Assembly: GCF_004368405.1 (NCBI RefSeq) | Contig: NZ_SBJH01000026.1 | Span: 62,001 to 126,000, forward strand | DNA: 64,000 nt | Reading direction: 5' to 3' | Origin: Olivibacter sp. XZL3 | GTDB lineage: Bacteria; Bacteroidota; Bacteroidia; Sphingobacteriales; Sphingobacteriaceae | Shown here: in pieces, positions 27,390 through 36,549 of the stretch | How the letters are laid out: every line of letters starts with the position of its first letter | How positions within the stretch are numbered: position 1 is the first letter of the stretch | Translations under genes and position numbers: made by a program | The notes under the pieces: model-generated | The model's database searches: none | The model's input: only the letters and a program-made list of their open reading frames with translations | What the model was told of the DNA's origin: nothing

Positions 27390-28169
27390 TTAAGCGTTCC
27401 AGATTTCCCAATTTTTCTCCGCTTGCAGGTGCAGCATTTCTAAGCCATTCTTTATGGTGGCCCCGCGTTCTTTTCCTTCCTTTAAAAAGGCCGTTTCCTC
27501 CGGGTTGTAAACCAAATCGTATAAAAGATGGCGTTCACCCACAAATTCATAGGGAATTTCCGGCTTTTCATCCACTTTTGGGAAAGTTCCTAGGGGCGTA
27601 GTATTGATAATGAGTGAATGCCCCTCAATGATTTCCTTATTCAATTGCTCATATGAAAATTGCTTAGCATTTGCCCTTCTCGAAACAACCTCATAATCTA
27701 TTCCCAACTTTTTCAGAACGTAAAATACCGCTCGCGCGGCACCTCCATTCCCCAGTACCAGCGCTTTGGTGTGCTGTCTTTTCAATAAAGGCTTTAATGA
27801 TTCTTCAAAGCCATAAACGTCCGTATTATATCCTTCTAACTGCACCTTTTTCATACACATCTCGCCGCTAAAAAAAGACTCCACAGGATTGGATTTTACG
27901 ATTTTAATGCAATTAACCGCATCGATTTCTTTGGCCTCAGGGGATATTTTATCTAGGTAAAACATCACGCCGATTTTATGTGGGATCGTTACATTCAGTC
28001 CACAAAGCTCGGGCTGTTGCTTTAATAAATCAGGTAGATCGCTGATGTTTGGAAGGGGTAATAATTCATAATGATAATCTTTAAGACCTTCTCTTTCAAA
28101 CTTTTCGTTAAAATATTGCTTAGAAAATGAATGCTTAAGCGGATATCCAATCAATCCAAATTTCTTCAT
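27390..28169 (-). CDS. aroE: Shikimate dehydrogenase
   Basis: A 259-residue NADPH-dependent enzyme converting 3-dehydroshikimate to shikimate in aromatic amino acid synthesis. Shikimate-binding YPLKHSFSKQYF is at 9-20, the catalytic Lys65 lies in NVTIPHK, Asp117 in NTDVYGF, and the cofactor loop GNGGAARAV at 140-148. A longer frame opens at 28205, but residues before MKKFGLIGYPL are not part of the family, so ATG 28169 was chosen. No other shikimate gene is nearby. Confidence 0.94.
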   Translation of the reverse strand: MKKFGLIGYPLKHSFSKQYFNEKFEREGLKDYHYELLPLPNISDLPDLLKQQPELCGLNVTIPHKIGVMFYLDKISPEAKEIDAVNCIKIVKSNPVESFFSGEMCMKKVQLEGYNTDVYGFEESLKPLLKRQHTKALVLGNGGAARAVFYVLKKLGIDYEVVSRRANAKQFSYEQLNKEIIEGHSLIINTTPLGTFPKVDEKPEIPYEFVGERHLLYDLVYNPEETAFLKEGKERGATIKNGLEMLHLQAEKNWEIWNA

Positions 28170-28260
28170 CACTATTATAATAATCCGGGAATTGCATCTT
28201 CCCATCTTTCATTAGAAACTTAACAAACACAAATTCACGATGTTTTTCCCCTAAGAGAAA

Positions 28261-29022
28261 CTACATGGAAATAAAGTGATCGAAGGTATCGCCGCGAAGG
28301 CCTAAGCGTATCGTCTCTAAAGGAATGACCTCTTGCGGAGCGATGTTGCCCAAATTGACATTGCTACCGATCAATTTGATAAACCATACTTGCTGGGCTT
28401 TAATAGGAGCTTCCCAAATAATACATTCCTGCGGAATTTGCGTTAATATTTCGTCAATGAGTCCTTGCCGCACTTCCCCTGTCTCACGATAAATTCCCAC
28501 ATTACCACTTTCTCTTGCCTCTGCAATAACCTTCCATGACCCGGCAGCCAACTCCGCTTTTATAAGCTCGATCCAACGATAGGGCGCTATGATTTTTTTA
28601 TCGTCCTTGGATCCAACTTCCGATATAACGGTCACCTGCTTACTTAAAAGCTCAATGTATTTGCATTTCTCTTCATGAGGCAAGGTGATTGATCCGTCAG
28701 ATATCTCTGCGTATTCCATTTTGTACTTATCCAGCACTTTCCGGTATGCATCAAATTGATTCCTTATTAAGAATGCCTCGAACAAGGTGCCACCAAAATA
28801 AAAAGGCATCTTTGCGTCGCGATAGATCTGTAATTTCTCCTCAAGCTTTGGAGTAACCATGGATGTTGCCCATCCCAATTTTACGATATCAGTATGAGGT
28901 GCTGCAACTTCAATGAAATCCTGAGCTTGCCTGGTGCTCATACCTTTATCCATCACCATCGTTATCCCATTATTCCGAGGCTTGAGCGTCCGTATTGGGA
29001 TATTGTTTAACTCAAAGTTCAT
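28261..29022 (-). CDS. Phosphosulfolactate synthase-like protein (ComA family)
   Basis: A 253-residue TIM-barrel protein of the ComA family, which adds sulfite to phosphoenolpyruvate to form (2R)-phospho-3-sulfolactate, known from methanogen coenzyme M synthesis and from sulfolactate formation in some bacteria. Motifs: DIVKLGWATS at about 50-59, FYFGGTLFEAFLIRNQ near 74-90, EISDGSITLP near 106-115, and EVGSKD near 138-143. Length matches. No phosphatase (ComB) or dehydrogenase (ComC) is adjacent. A sulfonate or sulfonolipid role is possible but unproven. Confidence 0.85.
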   Translation of the reverse strand: MNFELNNIPIRTLKPRNNGITMVMDKGMSTRQAQDFIEVAAPHTDIVKLGWATSMVTPKLEEKLQIYRDAKMPFYFGGTLFEAFLIRNQFDAYRKVLDKYKMEYAEISDGSITLPHEEKCKYIELLSKQVTVISEVGSKDDKKIIAPYRWIELIKAELAAGSWKVIAEARESGNVGIYRETGEVRQGLIDEILTQIPQECIIWEAPIKAQQVWFIKLIGSNVNLGNIAPQEVIPLETIRLGLRGDTFDHFISM

Positions 29023-29086
29023 AGGAATGCAAAGGTGAAAAAAAAAATCAACACTGCTATACTTTCGTGTTGATAAAATGTAATAG

Positions 29087-30490
29087 TTAACGGGTAAACT
29101 TATTGATAATTTCCATAATAACCTTGTTATCTTGCAGTTGGGGAAGATACTCGAAAAGAATATGATATTTCTCTGGATCCGCGGTAAGCGCGAGTTCCAG
29201 AAAATTCAACGCTTCTGTGTATTTTCCGGCCGCAAACATATACGCCACCATCCTATAATACAATTCCGGTGCATCTGGATTATTCTTAATAGCCTCTGAG
29301 ATCACTTCTATTGCACTGGTAAGCTTTTCTTGTTCATACAAAATAGAAGAATAGTCAAGCCAGGCTTCAATATCAAGCGGATTTAGCTCGACAACTTTCT
29401 CGTACGCCGCCTCTGCTTCCACTATTTGCTTTAACTTGTAACGGGCATCGGCAATTGCGAACCAGTATTCGGGATTTTGATCGTCAATACCCAAGGCCTT
29501 CTTGTAAAAATGTAAAGACTCAAAATACCGCTCTTCATAATCTAACGTCACCCCGATCCCAAACCAGCCATCGCCAAGTTTTGGGTCGATTTTAACGGCT
29601 TTTTTATAATAAGACCTGGCCTCATCCATTTGTTCCAACTTTTCGTAGCATTCACCAATGGCACAATAGGTTTCAGCACTTGGCGGCTCGTACTCGAACG
29701 TCTCCTTATAAACATCAATCGCTTCGGCATATCGATCCAGGTTTACCAAAGCGTTTCCCTTATTGAAATATGCAGATGCAAAATTTTCCTTTATAAGAAT
29801 AGCGTAATCATATGCATCGATTGCTTTCTCATATAAACTGAGTTTATGATAAGCGTTTCCAAGGTTATACCAAGCAGCATAAGAATAGGGCTCATTGTCA
29901 ATGTATTGGAGATAAAAGCCGATGCTTTCCTCTTGTCTATCCAACACATCGTAGCAGAAAGCCAGCTCGTATAAGGCTTCTTGGTTTTCCATATTGTGCT
30001 CGAGGCTCTTCTTCAAGTACCTTATCGCCTGGTCATAATCGCCTTTATTCTGAAAAAGCATAGCCATCTGCAAAAATATCTCGTCGGGGTTTTCTGCTAG
30101 AGCCAACGCCTTTTCCAAATTTGCGATCGCTTCTTCATAACGGTCAATCGTTCCTAAAATTCCTCCTCTAATAAGATATATGTCGGCCTCAGAAGCCTCC
30201 AGCAACTCGGCTTTATCCAACGCCTTTAACGCTAAATCCAACTGATTGGTAATAGAATATAGCTGCGCTCTTTTGATGTGAAAAACGGCAGCAAAGGGGT
30301 GTTGACTAACGGCATAATCGACTACTTGAAGGGCTTTTACAGGATCATTTTTCTCCATATAATAGTCAATGATCCCTTCAAATGCTTGGGCGTCAAAAAA
30401 GTACTGATCCTCATTGCGGATCATCTCCTCATAACGTTCTACCGAAAATTTTGGATCTTCGGAGAATTCAAAATCAAAATCGTCTTCCAT
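29087..30490 (-). CDS. Tetratricopeptide-repeat protein
   Basis: A 467-residue soluble protein built almost wholly of about eleven TPR units of 34 residues from about residue 35 (for example AWYNLGNAYHKLSLYEKAID and GWFGIGVTLDYEERYFESLH). The N-terminus is acidic (EDDFDFEFSEDP) and there is no signal peptide, so it is probably a cytoplasmic scaffold. Partners unknown. It stands alone, head-to-head with bestrophin across a 463-bp gap. Confidence 0.85.
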   Translation of the reverse strand: MEDDFDFEFSEDPKFSVERYEEMIRNEDQYFFDAQAFEGIIDYYMEKNDPVKALQVVDYAVSQHPFAAVFHIKRAQLYSITNQLDLALKALDKAELLEASEADIYLIRGGILGTIDRYEEAIANLEKALALAENPDEIFLQMAMLFQNKGDYDQAIRYLKKSLEHNMENQEALYELAFCYDVLDRQEESIGFYLQYIDNEPYSYAAWYNLGNAYHKLSLYEKAIDAYDYAILIKENFASAYFNKGNALVNLDRYAEAIDVYKETFEYEPPSAETYCAIGECYEKLEQMDEARSYYKKAVKIDPKLGDGWFGIGVTLDYEERYFESLHFYKKALGIDDQNPEYWFAIADARYKLKQIVEAEAAYEKVVELNPLDIEAWLDYSSILYEQEKLTSAIEVISEAIKNNPDAPELYYRMVAYMFAAGKYTEALNFLELALTADPEKYHILFEYLPQLQDNKVIMEIINKFTR

Positions 30491-30953
30491 CGCAATTAAA
30501 ATAATTAGTAGTTCAGTTATCGATTACCCTCCACATACTATATAAACAGAACTAGATTCCAATAGAATCTTCATTAACGTTCAACCATAATGCCAATATG
30601 TACAAAAACGAACAGCTTAGCTAATGCACTTGCTGATGAAATATGCCTTCAAATTACTCTTAAAACTGTTATTCTAAGAATTTAGTTTTCCACATACAAA
30701 CACCCGCAAAAGCAACAAACTCTTTTACAGCCTTTTATCTCGTCCTTTTTTTGAATGGTTTGTTAACAACGTTCACCAGCAGTAATCTTTCGGGAAAAAA
30801 CACCATCTCTACTAACCTTTGTGTATATACAAATATACATATTTTTCACGAAACTTTCGCTTGTGTAGTAGCTTGTACATAAACACTTACGCATTTCTGC
30901 TCGTATTATATTCTTCTTTTCTTTAGATTTACACCCAAATCCATGTACTACCT
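30491..30953. other. 463-bp divergent intergenic region
   Basis: No ORF above about 31 codons and no RNA gene is recognised. It holds two small inverted repeats: AGATTC-CAATA-GAATCT at 30553-30569 and TGTATAT-ACAA-ATATACA at 30822-30839. AACCTTTG at 30814-30821, directly before the second, is one base from the -7 consensus. It must carry the promoters of both flanking genes, but I could not place them firmly. Confidence 0.5.
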
Positions 30954-31835
30954 ATGATCGTTTACAATCCAAAAGACTGGCTGCAAGCTGTGTTATCTTT
31001 TCGCCGCTCAGAAACAATAAAAAAGCTGTATCCCTATATCATTTTGATGGCACTATACAGCTGGTTAGTTGCTTATATAGAAATGGAGTATCTAAACCTG
31101 TCCGAAAAAAGCTGGTTACGAAACATTCCCTCGATGCACAGCCTGTTGGGCTTCGTTTTATCTATCTTACTCGTATTCAGAACAAACACCGCGTACGACC
31201 GATGGTGGGAGGCGCGCAAGCTATGGGGACAGCTAACCAATAATAGCAGAAATCTGGCTTTGAGAATAGCGAGTTTGTTGCCCGCTGCAGATAAAGCAAA
31301 TCGTAGCTTTTATCGAAAAAGTATTCCCCTTTTTGCCAGCACGCTGAAAGAACATCTGCAGTCCAATGAAACGCGCTTTATGCTAGATGAAAAAGATCAT
31401 CCTGAATTCACCTCCCTGGACGAAAATAAGCATGGCCCTAACCAAGTCGCGGCCATGATCTTTAAAAGAACGGACACCCTGTATAAAGAAGGGCTAATTA
31501 CTGGCGACCAGCTTATTATTTTAAACCAGGAGCTTCTCTCTTTTACCGATATTTGTGGTGCCTGCGAAAGGATAAAAAACACGCCAATTCCTTTTACCTA
31601 TACCTCTTTCATCAAAAAGTTCATCTCCGTTTATGTTCTCACATTACCTTACGGCTTTGTTTTCTCGCTCGGCTATTTTGTAATTCCTGCGGTCGCCTTC
31701 GCTTTCTATATACTAACCTCGCTGGAACTTATCGCCGAAGAAATAGAAGATCCTTTTGGAAGGGACGAGAACGACTTACCATTGGGAAAGCTGGTGGAAA
31801 ACATCCGAAAACATGTGGGGGAGCTGATTCACTAG
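30954..31835 (+). CDS. Bestrophin-family membrane channel protein
   Basis: A 293-residue member of the bacterial bestrophin/UPF0187 family, ion channels in the inner membrane. FRTNTAYDRWWEARKLWGQLTNNSRNLA at about 77-104 is the family signature; hydrophobic segments lie at about 22-45, 62-76, 215-235 and 238-258; the acidic EEIEDPFGRDENDLPL near the C-terminus is the conserved gate-proximal stretch. Its stop codon overlaps that of the convergent response-regulator gene in the palindrome CTAG. Confidence 0.92.
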   Translation: MIVYNPKDWLQAVLSFRRSETIKKLYPYIILMALYSWLVAYIEMEYLNLSEKSWLRNIPSMHSLLGFVLSILLVFRTNTAYDRWWEARKLWGQLTNNSRNLALRIASLLPAADKANRSFYRKSIPLFASTLKEHLQSNETRFMLDEKDHPEFTSLDENKHGPNQVAAMIFKRTDTLYKEGLITGDQLIILNQELLSFTDICGACERIKNTPIPFTYTSFIKKFISVYVLTLPYGFVFSLGYFVIPAVAFAFYILTSLELIAEEIEDPFGRDENDLPLGKLVENIRKHVGELIH

Positions 31836-32527
31836 CCCACTAAAAGCTTATATCCTTTCCCGTGCACATTTACGATTTCCACCCTGGGATCTTCCTTCAG
31901 GTATTTCCTCAGCTTACTTAAAAAGACGTCCATGCTGCGTCCATTAAAGTAGTTGTCGTCATGCCAAATCTTTATCAAGGCCTCTTCTCGGGTCAGGACG
32001 TCATTTTTCTTTAAACATAGCATCCGTAAAAGCTCCGCTTCTTTGGTAGAGAGTTTCTGCTGCTGCCCATTGCGGGTAATCGTTTGGGCCGTATAATCGA
32101 AACTATAAGCGCCAAGATTAAATTTTACGGGCAATTCCTCTTCGGTGCCTCTTTCTTGAAGAGAACTCCGTTTTAAGAGGGCGTTGATTCTTAACAACAA
32201 CTCTTCCACCCGAAAAGGCTTCGTAATATAATCATCACCTCCCAAATTGAACGCCTCGGTTTTGTCTTCCATCATTCCTTTTGCAGTAGCAAATATAATC
32301 GGTATGTTTTCGTTCAGTTTTCGAATTTCCTTTCCGAGAGAAAAGCCATCCTTTTTTGGCATCATCACATCCAAGATACACAAATCGAATTCTTCCTTGC
32401 CGAAGCTGCGCAAAGCCTCTTCGCCATCCTGACACAGCCTAACATCGAACTTCCCCTTGAGCTCCAAATAGTCTTTCAGTATTTCGCCCAAATTTGGGTC
32501 GTCTTCTGCTAATAAAATTTTCCGCAT
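31832..32527 (-). CDS. OmpR-family DNA-binding response regulator
   Basis: A 231-residue two-domain regulator. Receiver domain 1-120 with phosphoacceptor Asp53 in LCILDVMMPKKDG and the ITKPF Lys; winged-helix effector domain at about 130-231 (KLSTKEAELLRML, SMDVFLSKLRKYL, VHGKGYKL). It follows its histidine kinase gene by 11 bp. The pair resembles the RprX/RprY systems of Bacteroides, but orthology was not tested. Confidence 0.94.
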   Translation of the reverse strand: MRKILLAEDDPNLGEILKDYLELKGKFDVRLCQDGEEALRSFGKEEFDLCILDVMMPKKDGFSLGKEIRKLNENIPIIFATAKGMMEDKTEAFNLGGDDYITKPFRVEELLLRINALLKRSSLQERGTEEELPVKFNLGAYSFDYTAQTITRNGQQQKLSTKEAELLRMLCLKKNDVLTREEALIKIWHDDNYFNGRSMDVFLSKLRKYLKEDPRVEIVNVHGKGYKLLVG

Positions 32528-32538
32528 ACCTTACGTGA

Positions 32539-34341
32539 TTAGTTCTTCATAATAGGCAAAATCAGTTCGAATTCTGTGCCTTTATTTTTCTCACTTTTAA
32601 CCTTTACCGTTCCTTTCATCCGTTTAATAATATCATGCACATAACTCAATCCAAGGCCAAAACCTTTAACATCGTGCAAATTTCCGGTAGATACTCTATA
32701 AAATTGTTCAAATATTTTAGACAACTGATCTCTGGTCATGCCAATCCCTTTATCAGCAACTGTGATATGGATATGATTCCCCACATTTTTTGTCTTGATG
32801 GTGATTTCCGGAGCACCCTTACTATACTTGATCGCATTGTCGATAAGATTGAAAACGACATTGGAGAGATGAAATTCATCTCCATAAAGAACCGGGTTCG
32901 ATGCCTTTATCTGCAGGTCAACCCTCGCCTCCCGCTTCTTTAGCTGTAAGTCCATGCTGTCAATAACCGCCGTCACCAAATCATTCAGGTTCAGTTCCTG
33001 CCTGTCGAGCTTCAAATCTCCTTTATCGATTTTAGCGATATTTAGCACCCGCTCAATATGGTTTCCCAATCGGACGTTTTCATCATAAATAATGCTAGCA
33101 AGCTTATCTACGCGCTTGGCATCCGCTACGATCTCCGGATCCTTCAACGATTCGCTCGCAATCATAATTGTTGCTACCGGCGTTTTGAATTCGTGAGTCA
33201 TATTGTTTATAAAATCGGTTTTCATCTCCGATATTTTCTTTTGCCTTAGGATGATGAAAATTGTGTATGTAAAACAACCGATTAGCACCAATAGCAAGGC
33301 CGCAGAGGAGCCCAACATCACACCCATACTGCCCAACAGTAAAGAAGTCCGACTAGGAAAGTTGATAGCCAATTTACCGGAAGATTTAATCATACTGTTC
33401 GGAAACAGAAGGGTTGCATACGAATTCTTCGTATTAAAGTGCCCGTTAAACGATGCCATCTGGAACAGTACCGAATCGTCGCTGCCTTCTGTGATCACCA
33501 TATTGAAAGGAAGATTTATCTTTCGATGCAACAGCTCTTCCCTTAATTCTCGCTCTATATAGGAAGGATTCACCCGCTTCTTCAGCGGCTGTTTTGCCAG
33601 CTCAAAATCATTGGCCAGATTCTCTATCACGGACGTAGCGGATTTCTGCGCATTGGACATATACGAATCGAAAAACTGCGTGGCCTGCTTAATCTTCTCC
33701 TGCTCCTCATAGCGTTTAATCTGCTCGTCCAACTGCCGGTCGCGCGGAGGAGGTAATACCACGACGGCAAATTCATTCATGTAATCGTCCAGAATCACAT
33801 ACCGCACGCTGTCATCCTTCGCCTTTTTGGGATTGGTTACAGACCGCTCGGCATATATTTCCATGCTATTATTCTGATAAATGCCAGAAGGACTTTGCTT
33901 AATCGACACCTTTACCAATTTTTTCAGCTTTGGATCTCGCATATAGGTCTCATAAAACCAGTTAGGTATCAGCGTAGCACTCGGAAACTGACGCTTCAGC
34001 TCCGACTCCAGTTCCCGGTATTCAATCTCCGTTTGCCGCTGCTTCTTGCGGATACGCTCGATAAAAGCCTTGGCCTGCCACTCTTCTTCCAATTCCCGCT
34101 GTTGCTTCTCCCGAAGTTGCTTATTCCGGATGTTTTTTACCTCTTGTGCCTCAATAAAATCGATGGCTTCCTTCTTCTCCGCTTTAAGCACAACGGTGTT
34201 TAACGCCGCATTAACCGCTTCGTCAAACAATTGTGCTTTCAAATTATAGGATTGATGAATAAAATAATATTGCATAGCTATCACGCCCAAAAGAGCAAAC
34301 AGCATTAATCCGATAATCAGCCCTATACTTTTACGCCTCAT
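32539..34341 (-). CDS. Two-component sensor histidine kinase
   Basis: A 600-residue membrane kinase (from ATG 34341). A membrane helix at about 6-28, a long extracytoplasmic region rich in coiled coil (50-290), a second membrane helix near 330-355, then HisKA with His383 in NMTHEFKTPVATIM and an HATPase domain with N-box NLIDNAIKYS and G-box GFGLGLSYV. A frame extension to 34398 is unlikely: a perfect -7 promoter box lies inside it at 34347-34354. Confidence 0.92.
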   Translation of the reverse strand: MRRKSIGLIIGLMLFALLGVIAMQYYFIHQSYNLKAQLFDEAVNAALNTVVLKAEKKEAIDFIEAQEVKNIRNKQLREKQQRELEEEWQAKAFIERIRKKQRQTEIEYRELESELKRQFPSATLIPNWFYETYMRDPKLKKLVKVSIKQSPSGIYQNNSMEIYAERSVTNPKKAKDDSVRYVILDDYMNEFAVVVLPPPRDRQLDEQIKRYEEQEKIKQATQFFDSYMSNAQKSATSVIENLANDFELAKQPLKKRVNPSYIERELREELLHRKINLPFNMVITEGSDDSVLFQMASFNGHFNTKNSYATLLFPNSMIKSSGKLAINFPSRTSLLLGSMGVMLGSSAALLLVLIGCFTYTIFIILRQKKISEMKTDFINNMTHEFKTPVATIMIASESLKDPEIVADAKRVDKLASIIYDENVRLGNHIERVLNIAKIDKGDLKLDRQELNLNDLVTAVIDSMDLQLKKREARVDLQIKASNPVLYGDEFHLSNVVFNLIDNAIKYSKGAPEITIKTKNVGNHIHITVADKGIGMTRDQLSKIFEQFYRVSTGNLHDVKGFGLGLSYVHDIIKRMKGTVKVKSEKNKGTEFELILPIMKN

Positions 34342-34346
34342 ATACA

Positions 34347-34354
34347 CAAAAATA
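34347..34354 (-). promoter_or_regulatory. -7 element TATTTTTG five bases before the sensor kinase gene
   Basis: Perfect TAnnTTTG on the minus strand, 5 bp before ATG 34341; no convincing -33. It supports the shorter start and suggests a very short or absent mRNA leader. Confidence 0.45.
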
Positions 34355-34500
34355 CGCAAGCAGTTGCTTTTCAGACGTCTTTTAACAAATTTTAACACAC
34401 GAAAGCACGGGAATAATGGAGATAAAGCGCTTAAGGGAGACTAAGCTGTCGCTCCCTAAATTGCCAATATCGGTCTTTCGCTAAATCATAATCGGTTGCT

Positions 34501-34539
34501 CAAAAACAAAAAAGCAAGCTAGTTCCTTCACTAGCTTGC
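34501..34539 (-). terminator. Terminator of the DUF3127 gene
   Basis: A perfect 10-bp stem (34514-34523 with 34530-34539) with 6-nt loop, followed on the minus strand by TTTTTTGTTTTTG. It lies 24 bp after the gene's stop. A textbook intrinsic terminator. Confidence 0.9.
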
Positions 34540-34562
34540 CTCTTATTTTGAGTAAATATCTT

Positions 34563-34928
34563 TTAAAAAGGTAAATCATCATCATCCCCGGGCGCGGAAG
34601 AAATGTCTACCGGCGGAACATACTGAGGTGCAGCACCCGCTCCTTCAGGGGCTACCTTATTTACACGCCATGCCACTAACGAATTAAAGTAGGTAGTAAC
34701 GCCCTCCTTATTTGTCCACGGCCTTCCCCTCAAATTAAAAGAAACCTCTATATCCTCTCCGGGGACCAGGTTGTCGAAAAGATTAACCCGATCTTGCGTT
34801 GCTTCAAATCTAATGTATTCTACAAATTGTGGGTTCTCAGCATACTGAACGATCAAATCCCTTTTTTTAAAAGAATCTGTAACTTGCTGTACCGCACCGA
34901 CTTCGTGTACCTTGCCTTTTATCTCCAT
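34563..34928 (-). CDS. DUF3127 protein with SSB-like acidic C-terminal tip
   Basis: A 121-residue protein of the Bacteroidota DUF3127 family; residues 1-95 look like a small beta-barrel (MEIKGKVHEV, DLIVQYAEN, EDIEVSFNLRGRPW). After a Pro/Gly/Ala-rich linker (about 95-113) it ends in GDDDDLPF, closely resembling the DDDIPF tip by which single-stranded DNA-binding protein recruits repair proteins. This suggests an OB-fold, nucleic-acid-related role; that is inference. Monocistronic, with its own strong terminator. Confidence 0.82.
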   Translation of the reverse strand: MEIKGKVHEVGAVQQVTDSFKKRDLIVQYAENPQFVEYIRFEATQDRVNLFDNLVPGEDIEVSFNLRGRPWTNKEGVTTYFNSLVAWRVNKVAPEGAGAAPQYVPPVDISSAPGDDDDLPF

Positions 34929-35001
34929 AACATTAAAACGATATAAATTGTAAAATTAAGGATTTTTGGCGACAATAATCAGTAACTTCGCACAATAAGC
35001 T

Positions 35002-36186
35002 ATGCAAGTTTTCAACACCCCACAAAAAGTTATTATTACCTGCAATAAACGACTATCTCCTTATTTGCAGCAAGAAGTTAAAGCGCTCGGTTTCGTAATT
35101 AAAAGAGCTTTTGGCACTGGCGTAGAAATCAGTGCAACCCTAAATGATTGCATCACACTTAACCTCAATTTGTATTGTGCAAGTCAGGTTCTATATGCCA
35201 TCAACAGCTTCAACGCCAACGATGCGGCGCAGCTTTACACTGAAGTAAAAAAAATAGCCTGGGAGGATCTAATTGATTTCAATGGCTATTTTTCGGTTAC
35301 ATCAACGGTTAACAATGAAACGATTAGCACGCCGCTATTTGCCAATTTAAAGGTTAAAGATGCGATTGTAGATCGCATTAAAGAGAAAAAAGGAATCCGG
35401 CCGAACTCCGGGCCCGACCTTAATAAAGCAGTCGTTCATCTTTTTTGGCAGGAAAACCAAGCCGATTTGTATTTAGACACTTCCGGTGAAACCTTAGCCA
35501 AACACGGCTATCGAAAGCATCCCGGGAAGGCCCCTATGCTCGAAGCCTTGGCCAGCGGCGTATTATTTGCTACAGAGTGGGATAAAAAGTCGGCCTTCAT
35601 TAACCCGATGTGCGGATCTGGGACACTCGCAATCGAAGCGGCCCTCCACGCCACAAACAGAAGACCAGGCCTCTATCGCATGAACTATGCTTTTATGCAT
35701 TTTTTAGGCTATGATGAGCAGGTGTTTTTTGCCGCAAGAAGAAAATTGAAGGAACAAATCGTTAAAAATAGCGACCTGAAAATCATTGCTTCTGACATCT
35801 CTCAGGAAGCCGTCGAAATCGCTAAAGCGAACGCTAAAACAGCGGGCGTTGACCAACTGATAACGTTCGAAGCCTGCGATTTTTCGCAAACAACCGTACC
35901 GCCGTCTCCGGGATGCATTATTTTTAATCCGGAGTATGGAGAACGCTTGGGCATCCACACAAAACTAGAGCTCACTTACAAACGAATCGGCGATTTTATG
36001 AAGCAGTCGTGTAAGGGCTATAAGGGTTTTGTCTTTACAGGCAATCCGGATTTAGCTAAAAAAATAGGTCTTCACACCTATAAACGAGTTGAGTTCTATA
36101 ATGGTAAACTAGACTGTCGCCTTTTAGCTTACGAATTGTATGACGGCAGCAGAAGAAAAGACGCACAAGATGATCAAAGCATTTAA
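35002..36186 (+). CDS. THUMP-domain class I RNA methyltransferase (RlmL-N/YpsC-like)
   Basis: A 394-residue SAM-dependent methyltransferase. N-terminal ferredoxin-like and THUMP domains at about 1-160 (RNA binding), then a Rossmann core with SAM motif NPMCGSGTLAIEAA near 201-214, an acidic loop at IIASDIS (about 262-268), and catalytic motif IV NPEYGERLG (about 311-319), where most relatives have NPPYGER. The likely target is guanine-N2 in 23S rRNA, by family. The last 17 bp overlap the next gene if that starts at ATG 36170. Confidence 0.9.
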   Translation: MQVFNTPQKVIITCNKRLSPYLQQEVKALGFVIKRAFGTGVEISATLNDCITLNLNLYCASQVLYAINSFNANDAAQLYTEVKKIAWEDLIDFNGYFSVTSTVNNETISTPLFANLKVKDAIVDRIKEKKGIRPNSGPDLNKAVVHLFWQENQADLYLDTSGETLAKHGYRKHPGKAPMLEALASGVLFATEWDKKSAFINPMCGSGTLAIEAALHATNRRPGLYRMNYAFMHFLGYDEQVFFAARRKLKEQIVKNSDLKIIASDISQEAVEIAKANAKTAGVDQLITFEACDFSQTTVPPSPGCIIFNPEYGERLGIHTKLELTYKRIGDFMKQSCKGYKGFVFTGNPDLAKKIGLHTYKRVEFYNGKLDCRLLAYELYDGSRRKDAQDDQSI

Positions 36187-36544
36187 GCTTTATACGCAAG
36201 AAGACGGACACTCCGATTTTAAAGAAGGCTTCATCACAAATGATCTTATAACGGAAGTCAAACACCTACATTTCAAAGAAACGCCCGCCAAATCGTCCTA
36301 CGATTGGCATACAGCACCAAGAACGCAGTATGTAATTTCCCTCAAGGGTATTTTGGAGTTTACAACCTCGCGAGGCAGGGTGTTTACACTCCATACCGGA
36401 CAGGTTTTAATTGCAGCCGACGTCACCGGTAAAGGCCATAAGTGGAAGTTGATAGGAGAGGAGCCTTGGCTCCGTGCTTATGTTGCTTTTGAAGAGGAGG
36501 AAGCGATCAATTTCCAAGAACATCAAGAACAAGCGGAACGGTAA
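36170..36544 (+). CDS. Cupin-like small protein
   Basis: About 124 residues, predicted mainly beta-strand and lacking a signal peptide. KSSYDWHTAPRTQYVISLKGILEF followed by GRVFTLHTGQVLIAADVTGKGHKWK resembles the two cupin motifs, with His residues that could bind a metal. Substrate unknown. It overlaps the methyltransferase gene by 17 bp and is 5 bp from the HD gene, so the three are one operon. An earlier in-frame ATG at 36140 would lengthen the overlap. Confidence 0.7.
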   Translation: MIKAFKLYTQEDGHSDFKEGFITNDLITEVKHLHFKETPAKSSYDWHTAPRTQYVISLKGILEFTTSRGRVFTLHTGQVLIAADVTGKGHKWKLIGEEPWLRAYVAFEEEEAINFQEHQEQAER

Positions 36545-36549
36545 TATCA

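Noticed and set aside
30590-30685. 31-codon frame in the gap before bestrophin
   Set aside because: No promoter or hydrophobic/structural signature; length expected by chance.
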